NCBI GenBank assembly: GCA_009869945.1 | Contig: WIXG01000400.1 | Location: 1-63,831, forward strand | DNA: 63,831 nt | Source of the DNA: Mesaphorura yosii | Lineage: Eukaryota; Arthropoda; Collembola; Poduromorpha; Tullbergiidae | Direction: 5' to 3' | Shown here: one piece after another, positions 50,756 to 61,268 of the stretch | Layout: each line of letters starts with the position of its first letter | Position numbering within the stretch: position 1 is the first letter of the stretch | Translations under genes and position numbers: made by a program | Notes under the pieces: generated by a model | The model's database searches: none | What the model was told of the DNA's origin: nothing | The model's input: only the letters and a program-made list of their open reading frames with translations

Positions 50756-51843
50756 TTTACCGAAATCTCATCTTGAGTCCCATTGAACCAGTTCACCATG
50801 AAGAAGTAATAAATTGAACTTGAATCAGTCGTGCCCTGGCCGTTGTCAAACTGAAACTAAAAGTTGTCTCGAAGAAGTCCAAACGATGAGTCAAGTTCAT
50901 TGCAGACGAGAGAAATCGTATTTACTTTACTTTCAACTTCACCCAAACGCACACATGAATCGCATGACATATGAGACAATTTGATAATTATGGGGCAGGA
51001 CAAAGTATACTTAACTTCATCTTGGTGGATGGTTGAGCAGTCAAAGGTTAAATTGTCTCAAGAAAGTGCCAAGTTGCAAAAAATGAAGATGAAATTCATA
51101 AGAAGTCATTGTTTTCGTTCTCATTCTTTTGTTAAGCAGTTTTGAGTACCAAGAATAAGAATGTGATGCGACTTCACGCTCCAATAAAATAGACTCCGCA
51201 GGTTGTCGGGTCACAAAAGCATATAAAACATTAACTGTGGCAGTCCTAGGATGCGGTAACTATGCAGAGTCGAAATACTCGGCTCATATTACATTTGCAT
51301 AAGCGAACGTAACGATCATTATCAGTTATTGCGAATTTTTGCATCATAATCACTTTTACTTTTGTGCGATAGTTGTAAAGCACTGCACGTGTAACTCTTA
51401 AAATGCAATATGCTTTTCTCTGTGCCTTCTTTCGGGAAATTGAGCCTCCTCGTCCTAGTGGAGAAACCTGAGTAGAGTAGCCAGTAAATCCACGAGCAGT
51501 AGCTGAAGAAAATGGTCGAATAGGCGATAATAATTTTACAACCTATTATGTGCAGACTTCAGAGACTTCATTACCGTGATACCTCTAACCTCGATGAAGC
51601 ATGAAAAATGTGAAGCGGAGACTTGAATCGAACTCTGACGGCAGCAACGTCGGATCAAAGCCTTAAGCCGATCACTCCATCGAAGAATGCGGCCAAGCAC
51701 AACAAGTGCATCTGGCCTCTGTCTGATTTTCTAGACACGTCTTTGTCTCACCATACGATATTCTAAGGTTGGACTGAGAAGTCGCTAAACGCTGGGCTTA
51801 TCAACGAGTAAAGACGTAAAGTTCTCTTGCGCCAGGAATAAGA
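50756..51843. other. Divergent intergenic region with a tRNA-like remnant
   Basis: It separates the His-rich gene from the Arf-like gene. Apart from the tRNA-like stretch at about 51618-51690, which is listed separately, I see no coding exon. Confidence 0.45.
51618..51690 (-). repeat. tRNA-like or SINE-head remnant
   Basis: Read on the minus strand, an A-box-like TGGAGTGATCGG (51679-51668) is followed after 33 nt by a B-box-like AGTTCGATTCAA (51634-51623). Between them GACG-TTGCTGC-CGTC forms a plausible anticodon stem-loop with U33 and GCT, as in tRNA-Ser. The T-stem and acceptor stem do not pair and about seven bases are missing, so it cannot be a working tRNA. A decayed tRNA or a tRNA-derived SINE is the likely source. 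Confidence 0.25.
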
Positions 51844-52790
51844 ATGGGACAGGAAAAATTCAGGGTGAAGCAAGAATCTACCCGAATTCTTCGACGCCAG
51901 CGTGTGCAGGTTATGGAGTCGATCGTGAACGGCACGATAGGACTCCCAAAACTGCATTTGTCGGGCCGGAAGAAGAGGCATAAGATTTTGATTCTCAGCC
52001 TGGACGCTGCTGGAAAAACGGCCATGCTCGAATACATCAAATTCAGCAAAGTGGGACCCACTATCCCGACCATCGGTAATTCAGTAATAACGGAATCTGT
52101 GGCCGTGGCTCATGAGACGTGTAACCAAGCATGCATTGTCAACAATGCAGTGCACTCCTTCGAATTTATCCCACTCACTCGTAAATTAGCAGTTTCAATC
52201 TGTTTGACTCTTTGTAGGTTACAATCACGAGGAAGTAGAGTATAAAAAGACAGTGTACTCGATCTGGGATGTTTGTGGCGAAGACGAATTCGTCAATTTT
52301 GGATTCATTACTTCTTCAGAGTAAACGTAAATCTTCATCGCCCATTCTGATTTGTACTCGTGTCGTGGAATTACGACTTAATGCTTGACCCGTTGTCACA
52401 AATTACAAATTCAAGGGAATAATTTTCCTTGTGGATTCAAATGACCGTGACCGGCTCGAAGAGGCGCACGAAGTTTTCATGTCAGTTGTGCAGAAATTGA
52501 GGGCAGACGATGACATTCATTACAAGTGTCCCATCCTCGTGGTGGCCAACAAGCAGGTAATTGAAATTAGTAATTAGAATCGCTGGCTTGTGACGAACGG
52601 CGAAGTTAATCAATTTTTCGCGCAGGACTTGAGCAACGCTCTGACAAAGGAAGAAGTTTACGATGGTCTTCGTCTGAACAGTATCACTGATATCAAAACA
52701 GCGATTTTGTCGTGCTCAATCATCAACGGCGTGGGCATCAATGATATGCAGTGGCTCCACAAAGCAGTGAAACCGTCGCCATCAGAATAA
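51844..52790 (+). CDS. Divergent Arf-like small GTPase, one unresolved splice junction
   Basis: Exon blocks 51844-52075, 52218-52320, 52416-52556 and 52626-52790 carry an Arf-family fold of about 213 residues. Visible motifs: Gly2 after the start (possible myristoylation), P-loop LDAAGKTAML, switch I PTIPTIG, switch II WDVCGEDE, LVDSNDRDR, and NKQD split by the last intron. Arf proteins recruit coats and tethers to membranes when bound to GTP. Two key changes stand out: the first Gly of WDVGG is Cys, and the catalytic Gln is Glu, so hydrolysis is doubtful. Junctions 1-2 and 3-4 are clean. Junction 2-3 is not: the donor at 52321 leaves phase 2, while the only AG (52414-52415) puts the next exon one base out of frame. 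This could be a non-canonical acceptor, a sequence error or a pseudogene. AATAAA is at 52963-52968. Confidence 0.6.
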
Positions 52791-53309
52791 GTTCTGGTTC
52801 TTGCACTTGCGCTGTCGGAAAGGAGAAGAATCCGAGTGCGTTCGACTTGCATTAATACGTACTTCGATAGTCGATACAAAATTCATATAGAAATCAGAGA
52901 GTTTAGTTTCGAGAGTATAGATTCTAATATTGCAATAGGTTGTCATTGAAGGGTTGGTTCCAATAAAAAAACTTTAGCAATATTAGCGAACACATGCACT
53001 CTTTCGTACAACATTATTGCTCTGAACCTACGGAAACTAAGCCTTGTGTCCGTGTTAAATTGTTGAAAGCTTTTGATTTCAAAGGCGTTGAGTTATATTA
53101 CACTCGCTTTTCGCAAGTTCCAAAATTCAACTGTTCTACCAAGACTTGCAATAAATTCGAATCAATTAGGTTTCGTAATGTTTCCCTCACAAAGACCTCA
53201 GTATCTGCACTAGGCAGAGCTACCTCGACGCAAGAAGCGGCTCAGTCGCAAACGAGCAACCGTCACAGGCGTCACATCAAGATCTGGTGCACTCGACGCG
53301 GCTCCTGTA
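52791..53309. other. Gap after the Arf-like gene
   Basis: It holds the Arf-like 3' UTR and an open frame (52994-53341) that lacks protein-like features and overlaps the next locus in another frame. Nothing else is seen. Confidence 0.4.
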
Positions 53310-54059
53310 ATGAAAATGGTGTCAATTCCAATTCCGTTTAAGCAATCGACTACGGCGCCGTCGCGCTTCGCTCATGTACACACGGACGACTTTTCAAACC
53401 TGACCGTGTCAGGAGCCCCTTTTCAGCTGAATCCAATTCTTTCTGCATCCACCGACTACTCCTTCCTCAATGAAGATTACATTAAATTTGCAGAGAAGCT
53501 TCTCCCTCGTTTGACTACGGTTGTGAACACGGATTCCAAATCCGAAATGGGAACCGGCTCGATTAGCGAATCATCGACATCGAAGACGTGTCACGCATGA
53601 GTTTCTGCTCCAATATTGAGCGAAGTGTGTACAGTCAAATGACTCACAAGATTCAGGCCGATCGTGAGTTGATGATCAAACTATGCAATGAAGCTGTGAA
53701 GCGAAGGCAATCAAATCTGACGTATTACGCGGCCTTGGTGAACGTGGATAGAGCAAAGGCTGAAGGTGCTCTTGACAAGTATCAGCCTGATCTGCGGAAG
53801 CAAGAACTTCGGGACCTTATGCTAGGTTCACATGGAGGACTTCAACAGCAACGAGATCCTGATTCATGCTCGCGGAAATCAGATTCGAGTCGACGGATTT
53901 GCATTAAGCAAGAAAACACTTGACCCTGAAGCGTCCACTGCGAATATGTTGCGAAAGAGCAAGATCATCAATTTGCCAAAAGGCGTTTATCCAGAAAGAC
54001 TGGGGATTGGTAGAAGTTCAAATGGAGTGCTGGTAGTTCAAGAACCGTGGAAATTCTGA
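53310..54059 (+). pseudogene. HSP20/alpha-crystallin-like locus, probably frameshifted
   Basis: Three protein-like frames follow one another without a clear intron. The first (53310-53600) holds LNPILSASTDYSFLNEDYI. The second (about 53570-53825, another frame) holds SFCSNIERSVYSQM and LTYYAALVNVDRAKA. The third (53826-54059) returns to the first frame and resembles the C-terminal part of an alpha-crystallin domain: VHMEDFNSNEILIHARGNQI, then INLPKGVYPERLGI and GVLVVQEP. Small heat shock proteins are cytoplasmic chaperones. The first and third frames are the same, so an intron ending at the tag at 53823-53825 could bridge them, but no good phase-matched donor is visible. A frameshifted pseudogene is the simplest reading. 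A real gene with unusual introns, or sequencing errors, remains possible. Confidence 0.45.
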
Positions 54060-54718
54060 CAAACAGGCCGTATTAACTTGACTCTCTCAGTGCTCAATCC
54101 CTCTACTCGCATGATTCACTAAAGATAAATATAAACTGCCAAGAGTCGATTTTTTTCGTTGCAAAAATGCAAATTGATTTTAGGAGAACCCAGCTCAGGG
54201 ATTTCTACAGAAAGCTGATTTGCAAGTAATTCTAATCGTTCATTCGCCATTCTATTCATATTATCATTTGCACCTGACTGGAGTTGGACAGTCTGATTAG
54301 CAAATCATGCATACGTAAATATCATGATGCAGGCAGGTGAGACTGGCTTAACTCATTCGCCATGCATTGTCAGCATTTACTGACAAAGTTTTTCCATTCC
54401 TGCTGTGTAGTTGACGTGCACGGAGATGAAATAAAGCATTAGGTAGAAGTTTACAAGGTAAGGGCAAGGCATAACTGACCCCATGCGAGTGTGCAATGTA
54501 AATGAATTGTCAGGCTTTTACAGATAAGCTTTTGTTTATTGCTCGAACTCGGCATGGGTCGATAACAAGATAATACTGAGCCTTTGGTCGCGCCCAAGCC
54601 CGAATAAAGTTTGACAGTTTGGCGTCGGTTGAATTGGGTTCAAATTGCGTTGGGAAGTGCAAGTGCAAGTTAAAAAAATTAAACTTCGTTGATCTTCTGG
54701 TCCAACCTCAACTCTACC
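54060..54718. other. Gap upstream of the 5'-nucleotidase homologue
   Basis: AT-rich spacer with no open frame of note. The promoter of the next gene should be in the right half. Confidence 0.45.
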
Positions 54719-57072
54719 ATGATGAAACTATTGGCACTACCGCTCGCTACTACGTTGCTTTGTACTCTTATTGTGACCACCACTTCGTTTAAGCAAAAGT
54801 TTACCATTTTGCACTTTAATGATATCAACTCTCAAATCGATACATTCGACGTAAGTAAATTCGATGACGCGGTAGAGTCGCAGAATATTTTAAAGGCCAG
54901 TGTCATTCCCGTTGCGTTTTCCAGAAATCCAATCCCGAGCTGTTTGGAAATTATGGAGGCCTGGCATCTCTCATTGGCTTGCTTGAAAAGGAGGAGAACA
55001 AGACAGATACAAAGAACCCGCTTCGGATAGCTCCAGGAAACTTAATTGGTGGGCAGAATGGATGGTTGAGTCTTGCTGGCTGGAAAGAATTCGGCAAGCT
55101 TGTACAAGACTTCTATCAGCCGGATGTGCTTGTGAGTCCGAACCTCTACCGGGAAACTTTTGCCCTTACTTTTTTATGTGCTGATGTCCACTGTATTGCC
55201 AATTCAATTGCAGGGTCTCGGGCACAAAGAATTCGAAGGCGGACTTGAAAAGCTCAATGATTATCTTACCAGTGCTAACGTGGCCTCGAAAGTGCTGATA
55301 AGCAACGTAAACTGCTCTGTCTCATTTCCAGATGGCAGTGCAGAACAGAAGTTTTGTCACCATGTCACTCCAACAAGTGCTCTGAACATAACTTCTGTTG
55401 ATAGGAAGGAAAGCTTTGAAGTTGGAGTGGTCGGATTTGTGAACCCCATCGTAGAGAGGTTGGCTGACCCTGGTACATTGTCTTTCGAAGATCCAGCTTC
55501 TGCTCTTCAGCGAGCGGTTTCCAACTCGAAATACAAAGCATTTATTGCGGTTGGAAGCGGAAGTTTGGAGATTGCAAAGGACATCCTTTCCAAAACGGAC
55601 AAAATTAAACTCGTGGTGCTTTCTGGAGGCTCTTATGACCAGTATCCAGTAAAAGTAGACGATCGCTATATTGTGAAGGCTGGAAGCCTCGGAACGACGT
55701 TTGGAAAAGTTGTCCTGGAAGTTGATTCGGATTCGGATGCGAACAGCGTGCGAGTAACTGATGCTCAACTGATTGAGAATGATGGGTCAACGATGAATCC
55801 GGAGGCTGAAGAACATGTCCGGGTCCTGCGCGATCAAATAATACAACCTGCAGCAATCGTAAGTCAGCATTTAAATAAACGCGGCTCAACTGCCAGCTGT
55901 CAAATATTGCTCATTGCCTCTTCTTTCTTGTGTCAGGAGCAAATTGGTCGCACTTTAGTGAAGCTGAATGGTTCGAGAGAAAATTGCTGGAGAAGCGAAT
56001 GCAACGTGGGGAATCTTATTGCTGACGCAATGGTTAATTGTGCACTGAGAAATATGTCATTACCGGAAGCGGCAACCACCATTGGAGTCTGGCCAAGTGG
56101 TTCAATGTTCGAAAGCGTCGTTTATGCAGGCAGTGAGTGTATAATCTTAATTCGCTATTAACATTAATTCGCTCATGGCTTTCAATTGATCATTCGTTAC
56201 TACTCAATTTCTCAGATCCAATTTCGGTGCTTGATGTCCACAAATGGCTTCCCTACCACAATCAAGCTTATCTTGTCACCGTTACCGGAACCATATTGAA
56301 GCGTATCTTCATTTCGTCAGCTGGCGCAATTAATGCACCGGAGAATGGCGAGAAGTATTGGGGTCAATTCTTGCAAGTGTCAGGTGAGTTAACTTGCCCT
56401 TGTATTTCCCACTACTAATGTTACGCTTAATGATGACCAAGTTTATCCCGTTTGCTTTTCCCTAAAGGTGGAATTCAAGTGAAGTATTCCGCAAAGGGTG
56501 AGGTGCAAGCCCTCCGTGTGTTTCACTTGAACGATTCTCAGCCGATCCTCGAGGATGTAAAGGACAATTTAGCTTACAACCTCGTTATTCCATCCTTCAT
56601 GTACTCCGGAAGAAGTGTTTACGATTATCTACCCGGAAACTTTTCTAGTATTCCGAGCAAAGCTGATATTGGTAAGCGCGGCCTGTGCATTGGTGTTGGG
56701 TGATGATTGCTTGAGGTGTCAGAAAAGTATATCTATCTTAATCATTTTAAAGGTTCCGACGATGACTGCTTGTACAAATACATCAATGGTATCAAAGTAC
56801 TTAATGTTGGCTTCGAAAAGCGGATTACAATCGGGGACGAAGACGGCGGCGAGTGCGCGAAGTGCACAGGGGCTAATACGGCTGTCACTGTCATCCGTAA
56901 GTATTCAAAAAATTTTAGCTGCTTTCCAACTGCATAAAGCTTTAATCTTCCATCTTCATGGTTCTTAGTGACTTTGTTCATCTTCTTGCTGATCGTGGGC
57001 CTGGTGTACGTTGGCTGGAAATTCGTGTGGCCGAGGATTTCGCGACGCGGACATACTTCAAGTTTTCCATGA
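54719..57072 (+). CDS. 5'-nucleotidase family protein, apparently catalytically dead, membrane-anchored
   Basis: Exons 54719-54850, 54925-55131, 55214-55858, 55937-56132, 56216-56383, 56468-56671, 56753-56896 and 56969-57072 give 599 residues, the usual length for ecto-5'-nucleotidase. A signal peptide (LLALPLATTLLCTLIV) precedes the metallophosphatase domain. Compared with the family motifs, HxNDxH reads HFNDIN, GDQ reads GNL, GNHEFD reads GHKEFE, and the later His-bearing GHS and GGH(S/T)H motifs read GSGS and GGSYD. The first Asp remains, but the bridging Asp, the catalytic Asn-His pair and the other metal His are gone. The C-terminal nucleotide domain is kept in outline (CWRSECNVGNLIADAMV, LPYHNQAYLVTVTGTILKRI). 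The protein ends in one helix (TLFIFLLIVGLVYVGWKFVW) and a basic tail, not a GPI signal. It probably binds nucleotides or partners without hydrolysis. AATAAA is at 57179-57184. Confidence 0.82.
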
Positions 57073-57211
57073 GACGAAGATTTGGGAAAATTTGTGTACC
57101 CTGTGCTATTCTATTTGCCTAAAGGCATGGAATATTTATGATATCTTTTACCTACAATGTTATTAGCTGGATTATGGTAATAAATTATTTACGCTTTAAG
57201 CAAGTTTCAGC

Positions 57212-57481
57212 TTACTCTGTGACGCGCTGGAATTTGGACTCAACATCAAGATAAAGTCCATCTATTCTAAAGCCTTGCAAAAGAACAAAATTAATAACAA
57301 ATGACATGCAATTTGATAATTTGGTTCTTACGTGCAATTGCATCATCGGTTTCTTCTATTCTTCGATTAATCTTGGTTCTTGTGTCCTGATAAATGAGTA
57401 TTATTCGCCATTCGCATAGCAAGTCACTTCGCAATCCTCACCAATGTACAAGGACGCGGGTTCGTTCTGCGTCTTGCGCAT
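57212..57481 (-). CDS. Possible 56-residue mini-gene with two short introns
   Basis: Three small exons, 57481-57428, 57386-57332 and 57273-57212, keep frame and encode a soluble, charged peptide (INRRIEETDDAIARFRIDGL in the middle) that could form a helix. The introns are 41 and 58 nt, the first being very short and with a weak donor (gtgact). No family is recognised. The gene would be convergent with and only 139 nt from the 5'-nucleotidase stop. Chance assembly cannot be excluded. Confidence 0.3.
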
Positions 57482-57974
57482 GTTAGGTGTCCATTGTCAT
57501 CATTTTACAATGCCTTTATAAATAGAAACAGAATATTCAAGGTTACATACAATGTGCGGATTCTGGAAAAGTGTAAAAAATGCAGCGAAATTCAAGTCAT
57601 GCTTGTCATCAAGTCACTTTGCTATTGGTTGGACGTTTGTAGGCATGCTGTGACTGGGAACTTCTGTTTACGAAGAGCTAATGTGATGAGTCCATTAGAC
57701 AGTAGACACTTAATTTATGAGCTTATTTTATGTCGGACGGAGCGCGCAACCTCACAACTCATTCTCTTATTTTCTTAGAATTAACAGCTGTGTTCTGTTA
57801 ACGAAGTATATTTGCTGTAAGCAAGTAATAGTCATCAATTAACACCTGTACAAGAGGCGCTTCACTGTATTTTACTCAAACCAAAATTCTTTCTGTACAT
57901 TAACTAACGGAACGGTGAATGTTCTTAGTGTTTTCTATGTGTTCTCCACCCTTTTCTGCAACCAACCGTAGTCT

Positions 57975-58806
57975 TCATTTCCAACCGGCGGAAGTTCTTG
58001 CCACCACATCTTGATCAATCTTCGACCACTCCTCCTGCAGAAGTTTTCGAAGCCCCTGGCGCGTGGAGGGTCTTTTTTTCAACATTCTTATTTTGAGATA
58101 GTCGAATCCGAAGAAGTCCATAGTGCTTATGTCAGGGGACTTCAGAGGTATCAAGCTGTTGGGTAGAATGCAGATTCCAAGTCTTGACTTCAAATCCTTC
58201 GCGTACTTGACGCTTTTCTTGGCGGTGTGGGACAACGCCTGGAAGTGGTGCCCCACTATCTTGGAAAGCTCGCCAGGAAAGCGTTTCGGCAGTTTCACGT
58301 CAAATAGAGGCTTCAATATGTTATTAAGTTATTTGCCTGCATTAACTTTTGATGTTTCGGGGAATCGGATCAACGGAAGGGTCCCACCGCCACTAATTGC
58401 GCTTACGACCATGAAGGTAGTAAAAAATTCTCTTTGCCCACTATCAAACTCTCTGGAACAGCATCTCTTGTCCCTCTCGTTCAAAATTTTGGTAGTCGGC
58501 TGATCGTGCTCTGGGATACCTTCAGCTTAGCCAACTCCCGATGGCTCATTGTGTTTTCTCTTGCAGCGAGGAGATTCACTTTTTTATGTATGGCTGGACT
58601 CCTTGACTTTTGAACTTTTTGGGGAGGTAAACGACTTTGCTCAGCGATTTTTCCCAATTTCATTGATAACATTAGATACAGTCGTGTGAGAAATCGTGAA
58701 TTCGACATTTTTTAATTTGTCCACTATTGCCCCTTGGGTCCGCAGAGCTTCGGAAAAGGCAATAATCATGCCTTCCACTTTGGGGTCCAGTTCCTTCAGC
58801 ATTTTT
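57975..58806 (-). mobile_element. Decayed Tc1/mariner-type transposase
   Basis: Read on the minus strand, an N-terminal part starts at 58806 (MLKELDPKVEGMIIAFSEAL, then helix-turn-helix-like sequence ending near VSNVINEIGK). It shifts frame to SHRELAKLKVSQSTISR and shifts again to a C-terminal part. The end holds the mariner hallmark SPDISTMDFFGFDYLK followed by GLRKLLQEEWSKIDQDV. Stops and frameshifts break the frame at several points and the catalytic core is largely lost, so it is inactive. No clear terminal inverted repeats or TA target duplication could be fixed by eye. Confidence 0.75.
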
Positions 58807-61268
58807 ACTTAATACTACAATTACCGCCGCAAAGGTATTGTTACAGACTCTCCAGAGCACGAATGTCAAATCAAAATCAGTTTGAAGCTTGTGGCAAGAA
58901 AGATACAGACAAGAACAGGTTGAGTAGAATACAATGAGTCGCCTTTTGTATTCTTGTGTATATGTATTTTACGTCAGAGCTTGTCTCATTAATTAAGATA
59001 TTGCGTGGAATCATTATGAAATATGATGCAATGTCGGCAATGTGGTGAACGAGCTCAAACTTGGATTGAGGTACATACTCACAACGGGCAAACGCGGACT
59101 CTCGAATTGAAAAGGAAATAATATGAGATCACTTATGCTGATTGAGACCCAACACCCAAGGAACACGATATTTTCTTCCAGAGTGGTCAAAGCAAATGAC
59201 AGCTGAGTGGAAATCCTGATGTTTACGAATTTGCGAGTACGAGGTCATGACTCGAATGTTGTTTACATGTTCATACAAATAAAACGCAGCTAGGGAAGAC
59301 CGGGAAGGTCAAGATTAAATTACATCCTTAGTGGCTTACAAATTGCAAAAACTTGCATTTACGAGCTTGTGCGTAACTCTTCCTTCCCACACTTGGCTAC
59401 AAATTGTTTGAAATCGCAGTCTGGACTTGCACTCTGGACCTCAGGCTTTTTAATCCGGTGAAGCGCCTGCTTCGAGGTTCACGAGCAATGGAAATAGGCA
59501 GGTGAGGTTCGGCCGGCACGACGTCAATGACATAGAAATTGGGCAATTAACTCTTTACTTTACGTTATGACTGGATAATACTCATTTACGTCCGCTAAAT
59601 CCATTACAATCACTCCAACCCCAATTCAAGCTCGTGATTATCGTGCGCATGAGACTACGTGGTCAGTTCCAAATTGTTTCTGGTTAGTACTACGAACTTT
59701 GTACCTTGGACTTATTGTACTGTACTGACCAGCTCAATGGTTTTGATTATTGTCTACTTGAACATAATGGTCACATTATGCATCTTGCAGTCGGCTTGCT
59801 TGATTTGTACAGACGAAATCTCGGGAAAACTGGTTTCGTCATTCGAAATGCGCATTCTTACTACGAAATGAACATGATACATCATAAATTTGAACCACAC
59901 TAATTGCAGCTGACGCTGCTCAGCCTATGAATTACGCTCTGCAAAAAATCTATAGACGCCTGTTTTACTCCAAGGCAGCACAATTTCAACAAATCGGCAA
60001 TTGCCTTTGACAATTTCCCGAACCTTCTTGAATATCAATAAAATTTCTCTTGTAGCACAATTTGTACGTGGCCTGGGTCTCCACGTGATTTTACAGTGGC
60101 TTATTAATTCTTGACGAGCATATCGTTAATATAGTAGTAATTCTTTGTAAATCATTTTAATTAAACCCTGTATGAAAGCTGCCTTTGACTACTGCAAACG
60201 TAGACGGTATGTCCCACTGCACTAAATTGACAAAACAATCCACGCAGCCACCTGCTGGGGACAGACGACTGCCGACTCCTGATTAAAATTGACGACACAT
60301 CGATAAGAAACATTGAAGGACGGGGAAACCCCAGCCATTGTATTCAGCGCAGGGAATTGCGCACAATGATTTCCATTTCGGATTTCGCCAACTGATTATC
60401 GAGAATGAGACGCGAAAAAATTTCCCGAACGGAAACGGTACGAGCACGTACACGAAGGATAGGCTTATCATAATTCACAGGAATGTTAGCAGCAGCATTA
60501 CTCGAAGGCGCATGTACTCTTTAGTGGTCTTGAATACCAAGTAGTTGTACTTTGTAAGTATTTGAATCTTTAGCCATGCCAGTGCAGAGTATTGATTCAC
60601 ATAATTTTTGTTTTCCTACTATACAACGTTATTTACCTACGAATGAATCGGAGTTCTATGGCGATGATACTACGATACAAACGCAGTGGCAGTGATTATG
60701 AATTTTTGAGACATCAGACATGTACTGTTCAGGATGGAGTACGGATTGAAGGCCAAGGCGGAAGAAGAGTCTATTAATACTTTGCATTACCTGAAGCAGG
60801 TTGGCCGAGCGAGCTATACGCCATATACTTGATAAACACATACATTAATCAGGCACTGTCCGATTAGTAGAACAAGCACAATGCAGTACAGATGTGTGTT
60901 CATTCTTTAGCAGACTCTCGTCTCTCGTGTCAAGATGCGGTATAAGCATAAGTATTATCTTGGCTAAATATTTTGATCTCTTCATTCTTGGGCTCAGTTC
61001 AGTGTTGCGCTGCGTTGTGAGACAATCTGTCGCTCCGGCATTCGATCGGAAGCGACTGAGACACAGTGATCATAATCAGTAATGTCATTAGTGGAGACTC
61101 GGACGTGCATCCACTTAAACTTCGTTTGTAACGGTTAATCTTCAAATTTCCTTTGCATTGTGCCTTGTCCTGCAGTTTTGTTGTTCTTTAACACGTTTTA
61201 TCACGCCTACTCAAGCGCAAATCTCGTGAGTAACCACACGTCCAGCCAGTATAGCGTACCCTGCAATC
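58807..61268. other. 2.5 kb without a recognised gene
   Basis: It lies between the transposon remnant and the CRAL-TRIO gene. Several short open frames (for example 59659-59903 and 60592-60777) show no homology or splice pattern. The mariner element's outer flank may extend into the left part. Confidence 0.45.

Noticed and set aside
52994..53341. 115-codon plus-strand ORF before the HSP20-like locus
   Set aside because: Composition is unlike a folded protein and it overlaps a better frame; no family match.
57494..57778. Plus-strand 94-codon ORF
   Set aside because: No homology, no splice context; lies between the mini-gene and the transposon remnant.
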